64,000 nt of DNA from Toxonevra muliebris (taxonomy: Eukaryota; Arthropoda; Insecta; Diptera; Pallopteridae): positions 16,092,815-16,156,814 of the forward strand of contig OY829330.1 of NCBI GenBank assembly GCA_963691655.1, written 5' to 3'. The translations under genes and the position numbers were made by a program. Positions 47,241 to 57,647 of the stretch are shown here, one piece after another. Position 1 is the stretch's first letter. Every line of letters begins with the position of its first letter. The notes under the pieces are model-generated. The model saw nothing but the letters and a program-made list of their open reading frames with translations. It was not told the origin of the DNA and searched no databases.

Positions 47241-47851
47241 TTTTTTCACTCCATTATATCTTATTCTGAAGCAGTTTTTTGTAAAGCCTTCTGTTTTGGT
47301 TGAAGACTGGATAAAAACACCAAACTCATTAGCTGCTGCTTGACAGAAATAATGCAAGAGAACGATAATATGAGCATCAAATACGATGTTCGCATTATTG
47401 TCTCTCTGTATTCAACATTTGTGTATCAAATCGGTTAACCCGATCTCTGCGTTCAAATTTTATTGCGTTTGGTTTCATATTGGCACAATGCATTTATATT
47501 TGCAGATTTTGGGAACTCCAAATCGTGTCGAATTGGCACCATTGCAGAAATAAGGTTAATATGCTTTTTCTGTTACTCATTTCGTTTTCGTTCTATCGTT
47601 CTTTCATTTTAATTTCTTGGCGGTTACATCGCTTGCGAAAACGCACCATTTTTAATCTATAAAAATAACATTTTTAGTCTATAAAAATCACACTTTTAGT
47701 CTATAAAATCATACTTTTTTAGTGATGCGTTTTCGCAGCATTGTCAATTAATGGGTTAAAAACATGTATGGTACCAAAATATAAAGGTTTGTATAAAAAT
47801 GCCTAATTATTTGATCTATAAAAAAATACAGAAAATTTAAATTAATAAATC

Positions 47852-48109
47852 GCGGGCACCGTAGCCTAGTGGTTAGTGTGTTGGACTGCTACGCAGAGGT
47901 GCCCGGGTTCATATCTCGGCATGCTCAAAGATCAAAAATAGAAAATTTTTTCTACACGGCACCACCTCAGGGCTGGCAATGGCAAACATCCAAGAGTAAA
48001 AAATGCCTATGAAATGCTTTTCACTTCGCCGTTCGGATTCGCCATAAAACTGTAAGCCCCTTCCACTCGTGTATAAATATAACTTACACAACATGAATGG
48101 ATGCGAAAA
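47852..48109 (+). mobile_element. tRNA-derived SINE, full head
   Basis: The head GCGGGCACCGTAGCCTAGTG continues GTTAGTG. A-box TAGCCTAGTGGTTAG and B-box GGGTTCATATCTC are spaced as in a tRNA gene. The body carries GGCACCACCTCAGG, CTGGCAATGGCAAAC, the core CGCCGTTCGGATTCGCC and AACTGTAAGCCCC. It ends ATGGATGCGAAAA, immediately followed by a transposon terminus. Confidence 0.85.
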
Positions 48110-48204
48110 TCAAGATTTTGGGGGTGTTTGGAAAATTTCACACACAGATTCTTGTTTTACTCGACAAGATCTACAAGAAAAATAGTATCACTTCTCAGGT
48201 ATTT
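48110..48204 (-). mobile_element. Solo terminus of the AATACCTGGGAAG element
   Basis: TCAAGATTTTGGGGGTGTTT through CACTTCTCAGGTATT matches the last 95 bp of the right arm of the element at 49578-50652. It starts exactly where the SINE ends. Confidence 0.75.
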
Positions 48205-49570
48205 CCATTTTCCGTGTGACCACGCCCTTAAAGCCAAAAAGTTAAAATGCGGAAAAAAGTTTAATTTGATATAAAGAAACGTTATGAACTTTGAAGATTC
48301 TACTTTAACTCTTCTTAGATTAATACGTGTTTTTGTAAATTTGCTAACGCTGATGTAATTTTCGACAACTAGTATGTAAGCGTTTTGCGAATTAATCGTA
48401 ACTGTTTTTAAAAAAGAGTAACAAAATTTGTTAGCACTGCTCTTTAATGTTAGCAAAATAAAAGTGTGTTTTGTGAAAATAAAACAAGATAAATTGAAAA
48501 AGAGAAATAAATCATTAAGAGCTTTTGGTACACATTTTACTTTTTACCAAAGGGGGCACATTTGACATATATCAAATGTCTCTCATATTGCAGATTTGCG
48601 TATTTACAATACAATTGTTATATTTCCTGTCTATACATTTTTAAAGATAAGGTACGTAGCTAAAGAGACAAATCGAATCAAAAGTGAAGAGAGCTATTTC
48701 AGATATTAGAAATACCATGAAACGGTGACATCAGCCTCCGAAAATATGGGCTAAATAGGACAACATTTAAGGTCTTTCATACTAAATTTTGGTCGTACCC
48801 CTTTTCCAATTCCATCCACGTTTTTCCTGTAGTATGACATTGTCAATCGACGTCCTGGCGCGAAATTTCATAACTGTACCGTAAATTGTTCTAGATATAT
48901 ACCCAAAAAGCCATATAGTTTGTATGGGAGGTGCCACACCAACTTGTAATTTTGAACTAAGATAATGCTTATCTTATGACCAGAGACATAATGCATCCTT
49001 ATGAAATTGTAAATGAAAATTTTGTTAAATAAAAAGCAAATAATAATAATAGTTGGAACAGAAAAATAAAATAATAGTAATAAAATAATAATGTATCATT
49101 GTACAAATTTGTATCAATCTCTGCTGAGGTTTCAGTGTTATTTCGAGACATACACACATATTTTAATTTTTATACATATATATAGACGTATGACAAAATT
49201 ATTGACCTCTGTCAAAAGTGCTCCTTGTAAAGTCAATTGCACCCGCTCCTGGGCGAAGTGACAAAATGGGTTTTTTGGAAAAAGTAAAAAAAAAATAGTG
49301 ATGCAGTTTTAATAAAAATATAGTTTTTTTGAGGTTTGATATAGAAAAATGAAGGTTTTAAAATCAATAATTTTCGAAATTACAGGCCTTTGAAAATTAA
49401 GTGTCAAAGGTACCCCACTTTACCCTACATGCGTAATTAATTTTAACAAAAAAAATTTTTTTCTCCATTTAAACTCCACAATAAAGCTAAAGCAAAGCAG
49501 TATACTCTTCAATTGTTGCTTGCAGTGAGACAGTACAACAGAATGATAACACAGTGTTACAAAATTTAGT
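48205..49570. other. No gene seen
   Basis: AT-rich DNA with a small palindrome (TTTGACATATATCAAATGTC, near 48560). No domains. Confidence 0.4.
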
Positions 49571-49577
49571 GAAATAG

Positions 49578-50652
49578 AAATACCTGGGAAGTGACACTAT
49601 TTTTTTGTAGGTCTTGTCGAGTAAAACAAGAATCTGTGCATGAAATTTTCCAAACACCCCCAAAATCTTTGTTTACCGTTAAAAAAACCGGTTTTGCGTA
49701 CATTTGCGCACTTTTAAGCCTGTAACTTAGTGAATTATTAACAGATTTTCAGTTTCTTACCTTTTTTCGAAAAAATAAACTTAGACCTTCCGAATGGTAT
49801 ATATTTTATTTAAGAAAACTTGAGAAATTTTGGCGATGTTTCTACACACTATTTTATAAAGAAACCATACTATGTCACAGTTGATAATGAATTTTTAATT
49901 GCGTATGACAAATTGGGCTGCAACATGGCCATAAAAATTCATTTCCTGCATTCGCATTTAAACTTCTTCTCGTATAACCTGGGCGAGTTCAATGATGAAC
50001 AAGGCAAGACAATATTTACACCAAGAAATGGCTACAATTGAAAAGCTTTTCGAAGGAAAAAATCAAACAAGATTTCAGAATATTTTTGGTCACTCCAACG
50101 AGAAACTGCTGATGCTGAATTTAAAAAAATCACAGTCAAGCAAACATTTTTGAGTTAAATAACTAAAAATTGTATTTATGCAAAACATTTGTTTTCATAA
50201 AAAGTTTAATAACTCAGTCAATTACTTACCAATTTTTAAAAACAATCTTGCGTTTTACTCGTTAATAAACGTGTTTTTAGAATAAATCCATAAGTAGTAT
50301 CGCCGTCTTATAAAATAGTGTGTACAAACCTCGCCAAATGTGAAAAAAAGCATAAAAAAGTGCAAAAATGGTGTATGCTGGACAAATACACACAGATTTC
50401 TCGAGTTTTCTTAAAAAATATATATAACATTCAAAATTTCTGAGTCTAAGGTCTTCTTTCTAAAACCGTTAAGAAATTGAAAATCTGTTGATAATCAACT
50501 GAGTTACAGACTTAAAAGTGCGCAAAGGTACGCAAAACCGGGTTTTTAACGGTAAATCAAGATTTTGGGGATGTTTGGAAAATTTCACACACAGATTCTT
50601 GTTTTACTCGAGAAGACCTACAAAAAAAAATAATATCACTTCCCAGGTATTT
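49578..50652. mobile_element. DNA transposon derivative with about 280-340-bp TIRs
   Basis: The left arm (about 49578-49858) begins AATACCTGGGAAGTGA and is inverted in the right arm (about 50309-50652). The two share CTTGTTTTACTCGA, CCAAACA(T/C)CCCCAAAATC, AAAACCGG and CACACTATTTTATA. The short centre encodes a protein scrap on the plus strand, so this is a deletion derivative of a coding element. Superfamily not determined. Confidence 0.8.
49870..50160 (+). pseudogene. C-terminal scrap of the element's protein
   Basis: The plus-strand frame to 50041 has LGCNMAIKIHFLHSHLNFF and LGEFNDEQG. After a frame change near 50020 the line resumes near 50083 as YFWSLQRETADAEFKK and ends in a TAA at about 50159. 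I recognise this pattern as the end of a transposon-associated protein common in arthropod genomes, but cannot name its superfamily with confidence. Confidence 0.6.
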
Positions 50653-51217
50653 TTTACTGTCGCACAGTGAAATACGAAGATAGTAATTGTTATTGCTTTG
50701 CTAAGTCTTACTGCGGAGGTAAAATGGAATGAAAGACAGTATATTTCTTCAAGAAAAGAGTGCAGTAGTCTGTAATAAAAGAGAGCAGGGCTTTCGTTTT
50801 GAAATTTTTTTGTGAAGTGAAATTTTTCAAAAATTTAAAATGTTTCGAAGTGACTTTCAAAAAAAGTGAAGGTTTTTTTGAAGTGTAATAAGAAAACGAC
50901 ATGTTATCAAAATTTATCTGGTTTTATGTGATAGTTTGCGAAAAGAAACAACGCAACAGCCGATTTTCATTTCTTTCTGCCACATAAGAGATTTATATTT
51001 GAGATTTTTATTAAATAAATATTAAAATAAATATATTAAAATACAAAATAATATCAAATATTTCTGGATTTGTTTATTTTTGTTCACTTTTTCTCATTTC
51101 ACTTCCTCTTCTTCTTTATTTTGTTACTTGTGGGTATAAAAAGCAGCAGTTTGCATTTTCGAGACGCCAAAAGAGGGAAACTGTGAATGCTCTTAAAATA
51201 ATGATGCGTCAAAATCG

Positions 51218-51825
51218 CAGATGTGTGTGCATGCTCATATGAAACAATGGGTCAGAGTTGGGTAAATTGAATTACATTACATTCCCAATTCCAATTACAA
51301 GGAATTGTAATTGGTACATAAATGTTTCCAATTCCTTGGTAATGGAATTGGAAAAATTTTCGATTCCATTACAGGGAATTGTATTTTGTAATTAAAAATA
51401 TATCAATTCATTGAAGGAATTGAAAATGTAATTGAAAAGAAAGGAATTTATTATTTAAGTGTAATCAATTGCTTTCTTGGAATTAAATTCCAATTTAGTT
51501 GAAATGATTCGTAAAAAGTAATTGATTCCCCTTTAGTTCAATTCCAAAAAAAAAAATTCGGAAAATATTGTAAAATGCTTTTTTTGGAATGGCGATGGAA
51601 TTTAATTCCTAAAGAAATCATTACTACCCAACTCTGCAATGGGTTGCATTGTTATAACTTCTTACGTTGCGGATTCGCACCGATGAAATCGCCACTCTGT
51701 GTGCGTATCTTAATACGCAGATGTGTGCGTTCGCTCATATGAATCAATGAGTTGCATTGTTGTATTTTTTGACGTTGCGTTTCCGCACGGCCGAATTCAC
51801 AACTGTGTGCGCATGGCTTTAAAAA
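51218..51825 (+). repeat. Two-copy direct repeat split by a hAT MITE
   Basis: CGCAGATGTGTGTGCATGCT at 51218 recurs as CGCAGATGTGTGCGTTCGCT at 51717, and both continue CATATGAA(A/T)CAATG, GTTGCATTGTT and ACGTTGCG. The unit is about 110-155 bp. The first copy is interrupted exactly at the MITE's target duplication. Confidence 0.75.
51253..51636. mobile_element. hAT-type MITE with GGAATT-rich interior
   Basis: It begins CAGAGTTGGGTAAATTGAAT and ends ATTACTACCCAACTCTG. The 8-mer CAATGGGT is duplicated at 51245-51252 and 51637-51644. The interior is dominated by GGAATT/AATTCC words in both orientations. Non-coding, 384 bp. Confidence 0.88.
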
Positions 51826-52029
51826 AAAAAAAATTTTTATGTTAAGAAAACTTCTTAACTCTGTATGGAAATTTTGGTTTTGCTACGCATTTTCTATCAT
51901 TTGCTACGACATTTACTATGACGCATTCGCCGCCACTTCTAACCTAACCTAACTACGATATTAGATTTCCAAAGTCCGAACCCTGATCACCAACATTATT
52001 TGCAATTGAGTTGGATCAGTGCATGATGC

Positions 52030-52302
52030 AGAATTTTTTTCGCTCAGTGAACAAAGCATTGCAGTCATCGTTATAAAAATCATTGCTTAAACGGGAGTAA
52101 ATAATAAGTGAGAGAGAGAGAAGACATAAGTAACGGCATCTCTCAGCATTATCTAATGAATTATCTGCATACACAAATAACAAAACAAACGCCTACGAGT
52201 AGTTTGGTTCTCTTTTGATTTTTTGTTTGTTTTTTTTTTTCATAAACAGATTTTTTCCGCAAAAAAATAGACCCGGTTACCGGGGCCTTACCGACTAGTT
52301 TT
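52030..52302. repeat. Dispersed repeat, copy 2 of 2
   Basis: The inverse of 9655-9905: ends with GACCCGGTTACCGGGGCC and CCGACTAGT, and includes a GA-rich tract and AAACGGGAGTAAATAA. See copy 1. Confidence 0.65.
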
Positions 52303-52341
52303 TTTATTTTTGCTTTAATGTATTTTTATTGGTATTAGCAA

Positions 52342-53350
52342 ACCAGTATTAAAAGCATAACTGAAGGCCAGCTGATTTTTACCGACACTCCAGCTACAAT
52401 TTCCGACAGCGGTCACAAAAAAGTCGTGCTGAATAAGTCTACATACTTGTTATCCTTTAAGGACGAACCAACCTTTAACGATACCATATTTGGAACATCA
52501 AACCAGCTTACCTATGATCCTATCCCACCAAAAGAACGCTGGCTCAAACACGCTGGTCACTACGAAATTCTGATGGTTTGTCTGAATGGTTAAAGTTATA
52601 GGGAATACTACATAGAGTTGCGTTGAAGCGCCACAAAACGATAGTTACGTTACTTTTCTAATTACCTTCATTGAAATTCAATGTAAACAATTGAGTACGA
52701 AACTACTCAAGGAGTTAAAAGCAAAAATCTGATCGTCTACTTAGGTCACCATAAATCAAGGTTCATATAAAGACATCCACTAACTGTTGAAGACATACAG
52801 CTGGCTATAATCAAATCTCTTCTAAGGATTACACGAGACGAACGTGACAGTAATGAAGGTATGTAAAATAAAACTTTATTACTATTTCGTATTTTCGTTG
52901 ATCATAAGTGAGAAATAATTATTTGAATGTGTAAAGTTTTTGCTTGCAAATTCTGAAATCGTGTGAAGGAAAAAATATTATGCAGTCCATGGCAGTCCAT
53001 GAAGTGTATATGTGGTAAAATGCTGTGATGTCTACTTTCAATTGACAATCAAAACTTTTGCAAATATTTGCGAATCTCTGATAAAAAATTGTTTTTACAC
53101 AATCAATTTAGCTCCAGAATGAAGTTCTTCTTAATGCTTGGTTAGAGAATGGAAGAGACCTCATCGCAATTGCAGTAAAGCAAATGATCGGTTAAAAAAA
53201 ATTGATTCAGAAATTTCTTCGCAGCAACAAAGTAACACCCAGTTACTAGCTCACGTCGATACCTTGTCAACCCAAACTTCAAATGAGCCAGATTTGAGAC
53301 ATGTAATAAAAGAAACTATGACTTCTCCGACAAAACGACAAAAAAAATAA
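52342..53350 (+). pseudogene. Unrecognised pseudogene with a retained intron
   Basis: A plus-strand frame open from 52342 to a stop at 52591-52593 has ordinary protein composition (STYLLSFKDEPTFNDTIFGT, DPIPPKERWLKHAGHYEILM). A second coding-like piece (about 52755-52860: RHPLTVEDIQLAIIKSLLRI) ends at a donor GTATGT. An acceptor TCAATTTAG at 53110 leads to LNAWLENGRDLIAIAVKQM and, after a frameshift near 53190, to KKIDSEISSQQQSNTQ and a Lys-rich end (TKRQKK, stop 53348-53350). Stops and shifts show it is dead. The intron argues against a processed copy. Family unknown; could be a transposon-borne gene. Confidence 0.55.
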
Positions 53351-53768
53351 GAAAATGTTGACATCTGAACCCCAAGTGCTTTATCCCCCTAGAAGGTTTA
53401 TTATTTCTATTAGAAAATGATCATTCCTATAAAATTAAGTGTTTTTATTATTTTTGTTCTATGAGAGATAGGGGTGGCAGTACAGTGATCGCGTCTATTT
53501 TTGTTTTTAAATTATCTGTATAACATCAGAAGCGAGTGAGCGTTGTTTCAGCGACATATCTGCCGCTTTTGAATTTAGGCACCGGCGTGAATGCTAAACC
53601 GACAACATGTATCCGCTGAAATGTTTTGTTATGCATTGGCAATTAAACTTTGCTGACTCAAACTCTGTTTTCTTATTAAGTTAGTTTGGTATTTTTCTTT
53701 TGTATTATCTTTTTGAGCATTTTTTTAAGATAATTTTGAATTAATGATAAAATAAAGATTCACTCTAA

Positions 53769-53887
53769 TGCTTGGTTTTCACTATGTCATATTCCCTGTC
53801 AAAAAGAGAGGAAGAGAGAATTTTCTATATAGAATATGCCAACATGGTGGCATATTTGAGTGAATTTGACATAGTGAAAACCAGGCA
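53769..53887. mobile_element. Harbinger-type MITE, full copy
   Basis: A 119-bp element from TGCTTGGTTTTCACTATGTC to its inverse (GACATAGTGAAAACCAGGCA). It is flanked by TAA at 53766-53768 and 53888-53890, and is the best-preserved of the three copies. Confidence 0.85.
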
Positions 53888-54069
53888 TAAGTTTGACAAC
53901 CAAACTCTACGGTCGTGTAATAACTTATACACGGTTGAGTCAAAAAGTACATATAAAATTTCTTTCGTTTACCTGATTCAACCAGCGTGTTCTAGGCAGA
54001 AATTTTTAACGTACAACAAGCTAGTCGGCTTATTGTAGCAAATTTATCAAATCCATGATCTCAAACATT

Positions 54070-54215
54070 ACCAAATCAAATCTCGTGGGCGAGTGTAGGA
54101 TAGACCTTGTCAGATGAGATCAACAAGCTAACTTAACACTTATCTGGGTCCCTGGTCACAGGAACATTAGTGAAAATGTGTATGCTGATGCCATGGCTAG
54201 ACAAAGACTCATCTC
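54070..54215 (+). mobile_element. LINE RNase H fragment
   Basis: The plus strand encodes LTLIWVPGHRNISENVYADA and then MARQ, the end of the RNase H domain found in R1/I/LOA-type LINEs, with stops in the frame. It could derive from the same LINE type as 23770-24072. Confidence 0.75.
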
Positions 54216-54307
54216 AGTGAGTACAAGTTTTACCTAGAAGTGTCAAAATTTCACCATTTCTTTTTAGTGGTCATGTAGACAGGACCACCATGTTTGCACT
54301 TGTTCTG

Positions 54308-54690
54308 GAAGAAAGTTTCGCTCCTACCTAAATTTTATTATTTTTGCTGCCGCTATTGTTACTCTTTTACTTACTTTTTCTTCTATTGTGTTTTTACATA
54401 CTTTAGCTTTTATTTTTTTATTGTATTTGTTACTAAGTTTCAGTTGCGGAAATGAGTTCTGGGACTTATTATTTCGAAATGATTTCAGGCATATATGTTG
54501 TTTCTGTTGTAACTTTTGCTTTTCCGTGATTAGGTTGTTGTTAGGTTTTGTGATTTTGGTTGTCTTTGTTTTAATGTCATGACTATTTGCGATAGGTTCT
54601 CCAATTTGCATTCTCAATATTCGGAAACTGCGTATATTTTTTCGCTGAGTAGTTAATTCCTTCATTATGCATGCTGAAAAAAAAATATTA
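54308..54690 (-). other. Exon-like ORF of unknown function, copy 2
   Basis: The minus-strand frame 54665-54324 (113 residues) starts MKELTTQRKNIRSFR and ends TIAAAKIIKFR, like copy 1. The deletion relative to copy 1 keeps the frame. Its upstream flank runs directly into the retrozyme-family fragment at 54697. Confidence 0.45.
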
Positions 54691-54696
54691 TACTGT

Positions 54697-54997
54697 TGTG
54701 ATGACTACGTACGTTCATTTAGCCTGTTATACATTACTTGAAATAAACTAGACATGAACACAGTATTCAAGACTTTGAAAATTAACGCTTAGATTTAATT
54801 TTCATAGTCTACTAATAATATAATAAATTGATTGATTGGGGCCTGATTCAGAAAAATGACATGTAGAATCATTTTTCTAAAAATACACACACACTCATGT
54901 ACTAGAGTTTCAATAACCAACGGTTTTGTAAACTAATTACAATGAGAAAACACAACAACAAATAAGTATATAGAACGGTAGTGGTAGTTTCAGTGAA
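54697..54997 (+). mobile_element. Retrozyme-family fragment without ribozyme
   Basis: It runs from TTGTGATGACTACGTACGTT through AAACTAGACATGAACA and CACAACAACAAATAAGTATA to GAACGGTAGTGGTAGTTT. It thus spans most of the unit between hammerheads but stops before the ribozyme. Confidence 0.7.
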
Positions 54998-56125
54998 TTG
55001 GCGTAGCTAGTATTATTTTCTGGGGGAGGACTTGGCTTTCAGACTAAACATTTTAATATATGTATTAATTGCAAGTAAAATCTATTTTAACTTTATTTTT
55101 TCGAAAAAAATATTTAACACCTTTTCGGCTAAAATATTTTTTTTTATTACGTTTTCAATGTTAATAACACTGTGCTTGGATCGGAGACTTTTTTGCGGGA
55201 CAACTGGGGCACTCAGGTGGTAAGCCTAATTCGAGTACTCTATCCGTTTTTCTAGGTTAGCTCTTATTTTAAGATTTTATTATTTATTTTTATTGTAATA
55301 TTTTCAATATTGGACGATTTACGGCTCACCGATCACGAATTGTGTTGGTTTTTGTAACAACATTAACATTAGAAAAATATATTTGAAAAAATTTAGTCGA
55401 TTTGAGCAATTTTAACTTATTTTTAGCCAGCGGTCGAAAAACCGACCAGTGACTTTCAAATTTTCTGTAGTTTAGCGGGAAATGGATATAACTTAGCAAC
55501 CCATCCAGTGGCCCTTAATGAAAACTCGCAAACTTGTTTATTCGTATTTGCGCAAATTTTTATATATCGTTTCATGAAAACATTCTGTAGGTTTTGAGAG
55601 TGTAAATCAGCTGTTGCGCAAAAATATTGAAAATTCAAAATTAACTACAAACGGTTTTTTTAATGTTTGACGGCTCGGAGAGAATCTTACAAAAATTCGA
55701 AAATATTATTTCTTCGAGAAAGATAGAGGTACCCAGTTGCCGAACCCAAGTCTAGTTTCCCAGGAATCCTGTCCTGACCACCAGTTGGAAAATCAATGCA
55801 CACGTTGTATTGGAATAAATAACAACTGCAGAAAAAGACTCAATAATGTTTATAGATTCATAATTTAGTGCAGAGTTTAAATAAAAGTAATTTGTTATGA
55901 CGTATTTATTAAAAATACTTTGGTTGAAATTATTTGTTTGTGCATGTGTGATATTCCATCATTCCGCCCGTAGGAAATTTTAAGAAAAAACAAAATGTAA
56001 ACAAACTTTAAATGTTTATTTAAATCAATAATTGCCTATGAAATTTAAACAAACATACTTGGTTTTCTAAATAATATGAATAACAATAAATTAATTAATT
56101 TATTCTAACAGATGTCATAAATTTT
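54998..56125. other. No gene seen
   Basis: Short frames only. No domains or element ends recognised. Confidence 0.4.
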
Positions 56126-57647
56126 TTAATGTGTAAACATTTTAGCTCACGGTATGGGCAAAATTTCAAATGTGTAAAATGTATGAATAACTGTATCGTA
56201 AGATGTAAGATAACTGTAACGTCCAGTTCCCCTCTCGCTCACACTACTGCGCGGCATGACTGTGCTACTCTAAACAACAAAGAGAAGAACAGAGGGAGAA
56301 ATTAAAATACGAGCGGAGTTCGTTTGTTTATGTTTCGATCAATTTACTCACACATATATGTGCATACGAAAACGAAATGTGTGTGTACATTTATTCGTGG
56401 CAGAATTATTTGTTGGTGTTAAACGTGTGGAGATCGACTATACCATACAAGCAGAGAAGTCGCCGTAGCAAACACAGGCGTTTGATAGGTTGTGCATTCG
56501 GTTAGTTAGATTGGATTAAAATTAAATATTTTTTAAAATATAAGAACAATACAAAATGATAAGTAATAAGGAATCTAGGTTTCAATAAATGTATAAACAA
56601 AATGTAGTGATAATGATAGCAAATCACGGCATTATAAAAATTTTGCTTTGTACATTAACATTAGAATGGCAACACTTTTTTATCTATGTAAATAGCAAAA
56701 ATGTTAAACAGAAAAAATTAAACTTATTTATTATAAAATCACTTATTTACTTCAATAAAAATACATTCTTTTTTATTTTTATTAAATGCAGTTAAGACAA
56801 CTCTCTTTGCGGTGCTTTTAAAAACTAGTGGGGTGACTAGTCATCCCTGTTGCCTTTCTAAGGTTAAATGCGGAAAGCACTTATCGACGCCTGAGGATTG
56901 ATTTGACGTATGTGTGTACAAATTCATATACCTATACGCCAAATCATTTCTCAGGCGACGTTATGTAAAATTTTCAAATCTAATAAAATTTCAAATCGAC
57001 AGGAAGAAAAACTTAAAGCGCGAAAAAAAGGATGCAATTGCAGCTGCGTATATGCGAGCATATAGATCCCGATTCATTGAGTAAAAGCAAAATAATGCAA
57101 CTACAACATATCAGAATGGATGCGTGCAAGGCATGCAAGATATTTGATGTGTAAACAGTTAAGCCAACTGAATGCCATATACATAAGCTCACATATGTAG
57201 AGGCATATATAAGGATTTGATGTATAATCTATATGCTTAGGTAAATAATTCAAATTAAAACAATTCTTTTACAAACCTAAAAATTTATTAGATATCATTA
57301 TCTTTTAAATACAGTAGCCCAATTCACTATAAATTGCAAATGGTATTGCATCATTGCAAACTCAAATTTTTATTCCATATCACATATATTTGTTGCTGTG
57401 ATAGCATAAATATTTTGCAATTGCACCAATTTGTGAATAGGGCTGATATGTTGTAGTTGCTTTAAGTTTTTCTTCTTGTCGATTTGAAATTTTAATAAAT
57501 ATTTAATTTTAATCCAATCTAACTAACCGAATGCAAAACCTATCAAACGCCTGTGTTCGCTAGGGCGACTTCTCTGCTTGTATGGTGTAGTCGATCTCCA
57601 CACGCTTAACACCAACAAATAATTCTGCCACGAGTAAATGTACACAC

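Noticed and set aside
47852..47925. A tRNA gene
   Set aside because: A and B boxes are present, but acceptor and anticodon stems do not form, and the same sequence continues into a repeated body. It is a SINE head.
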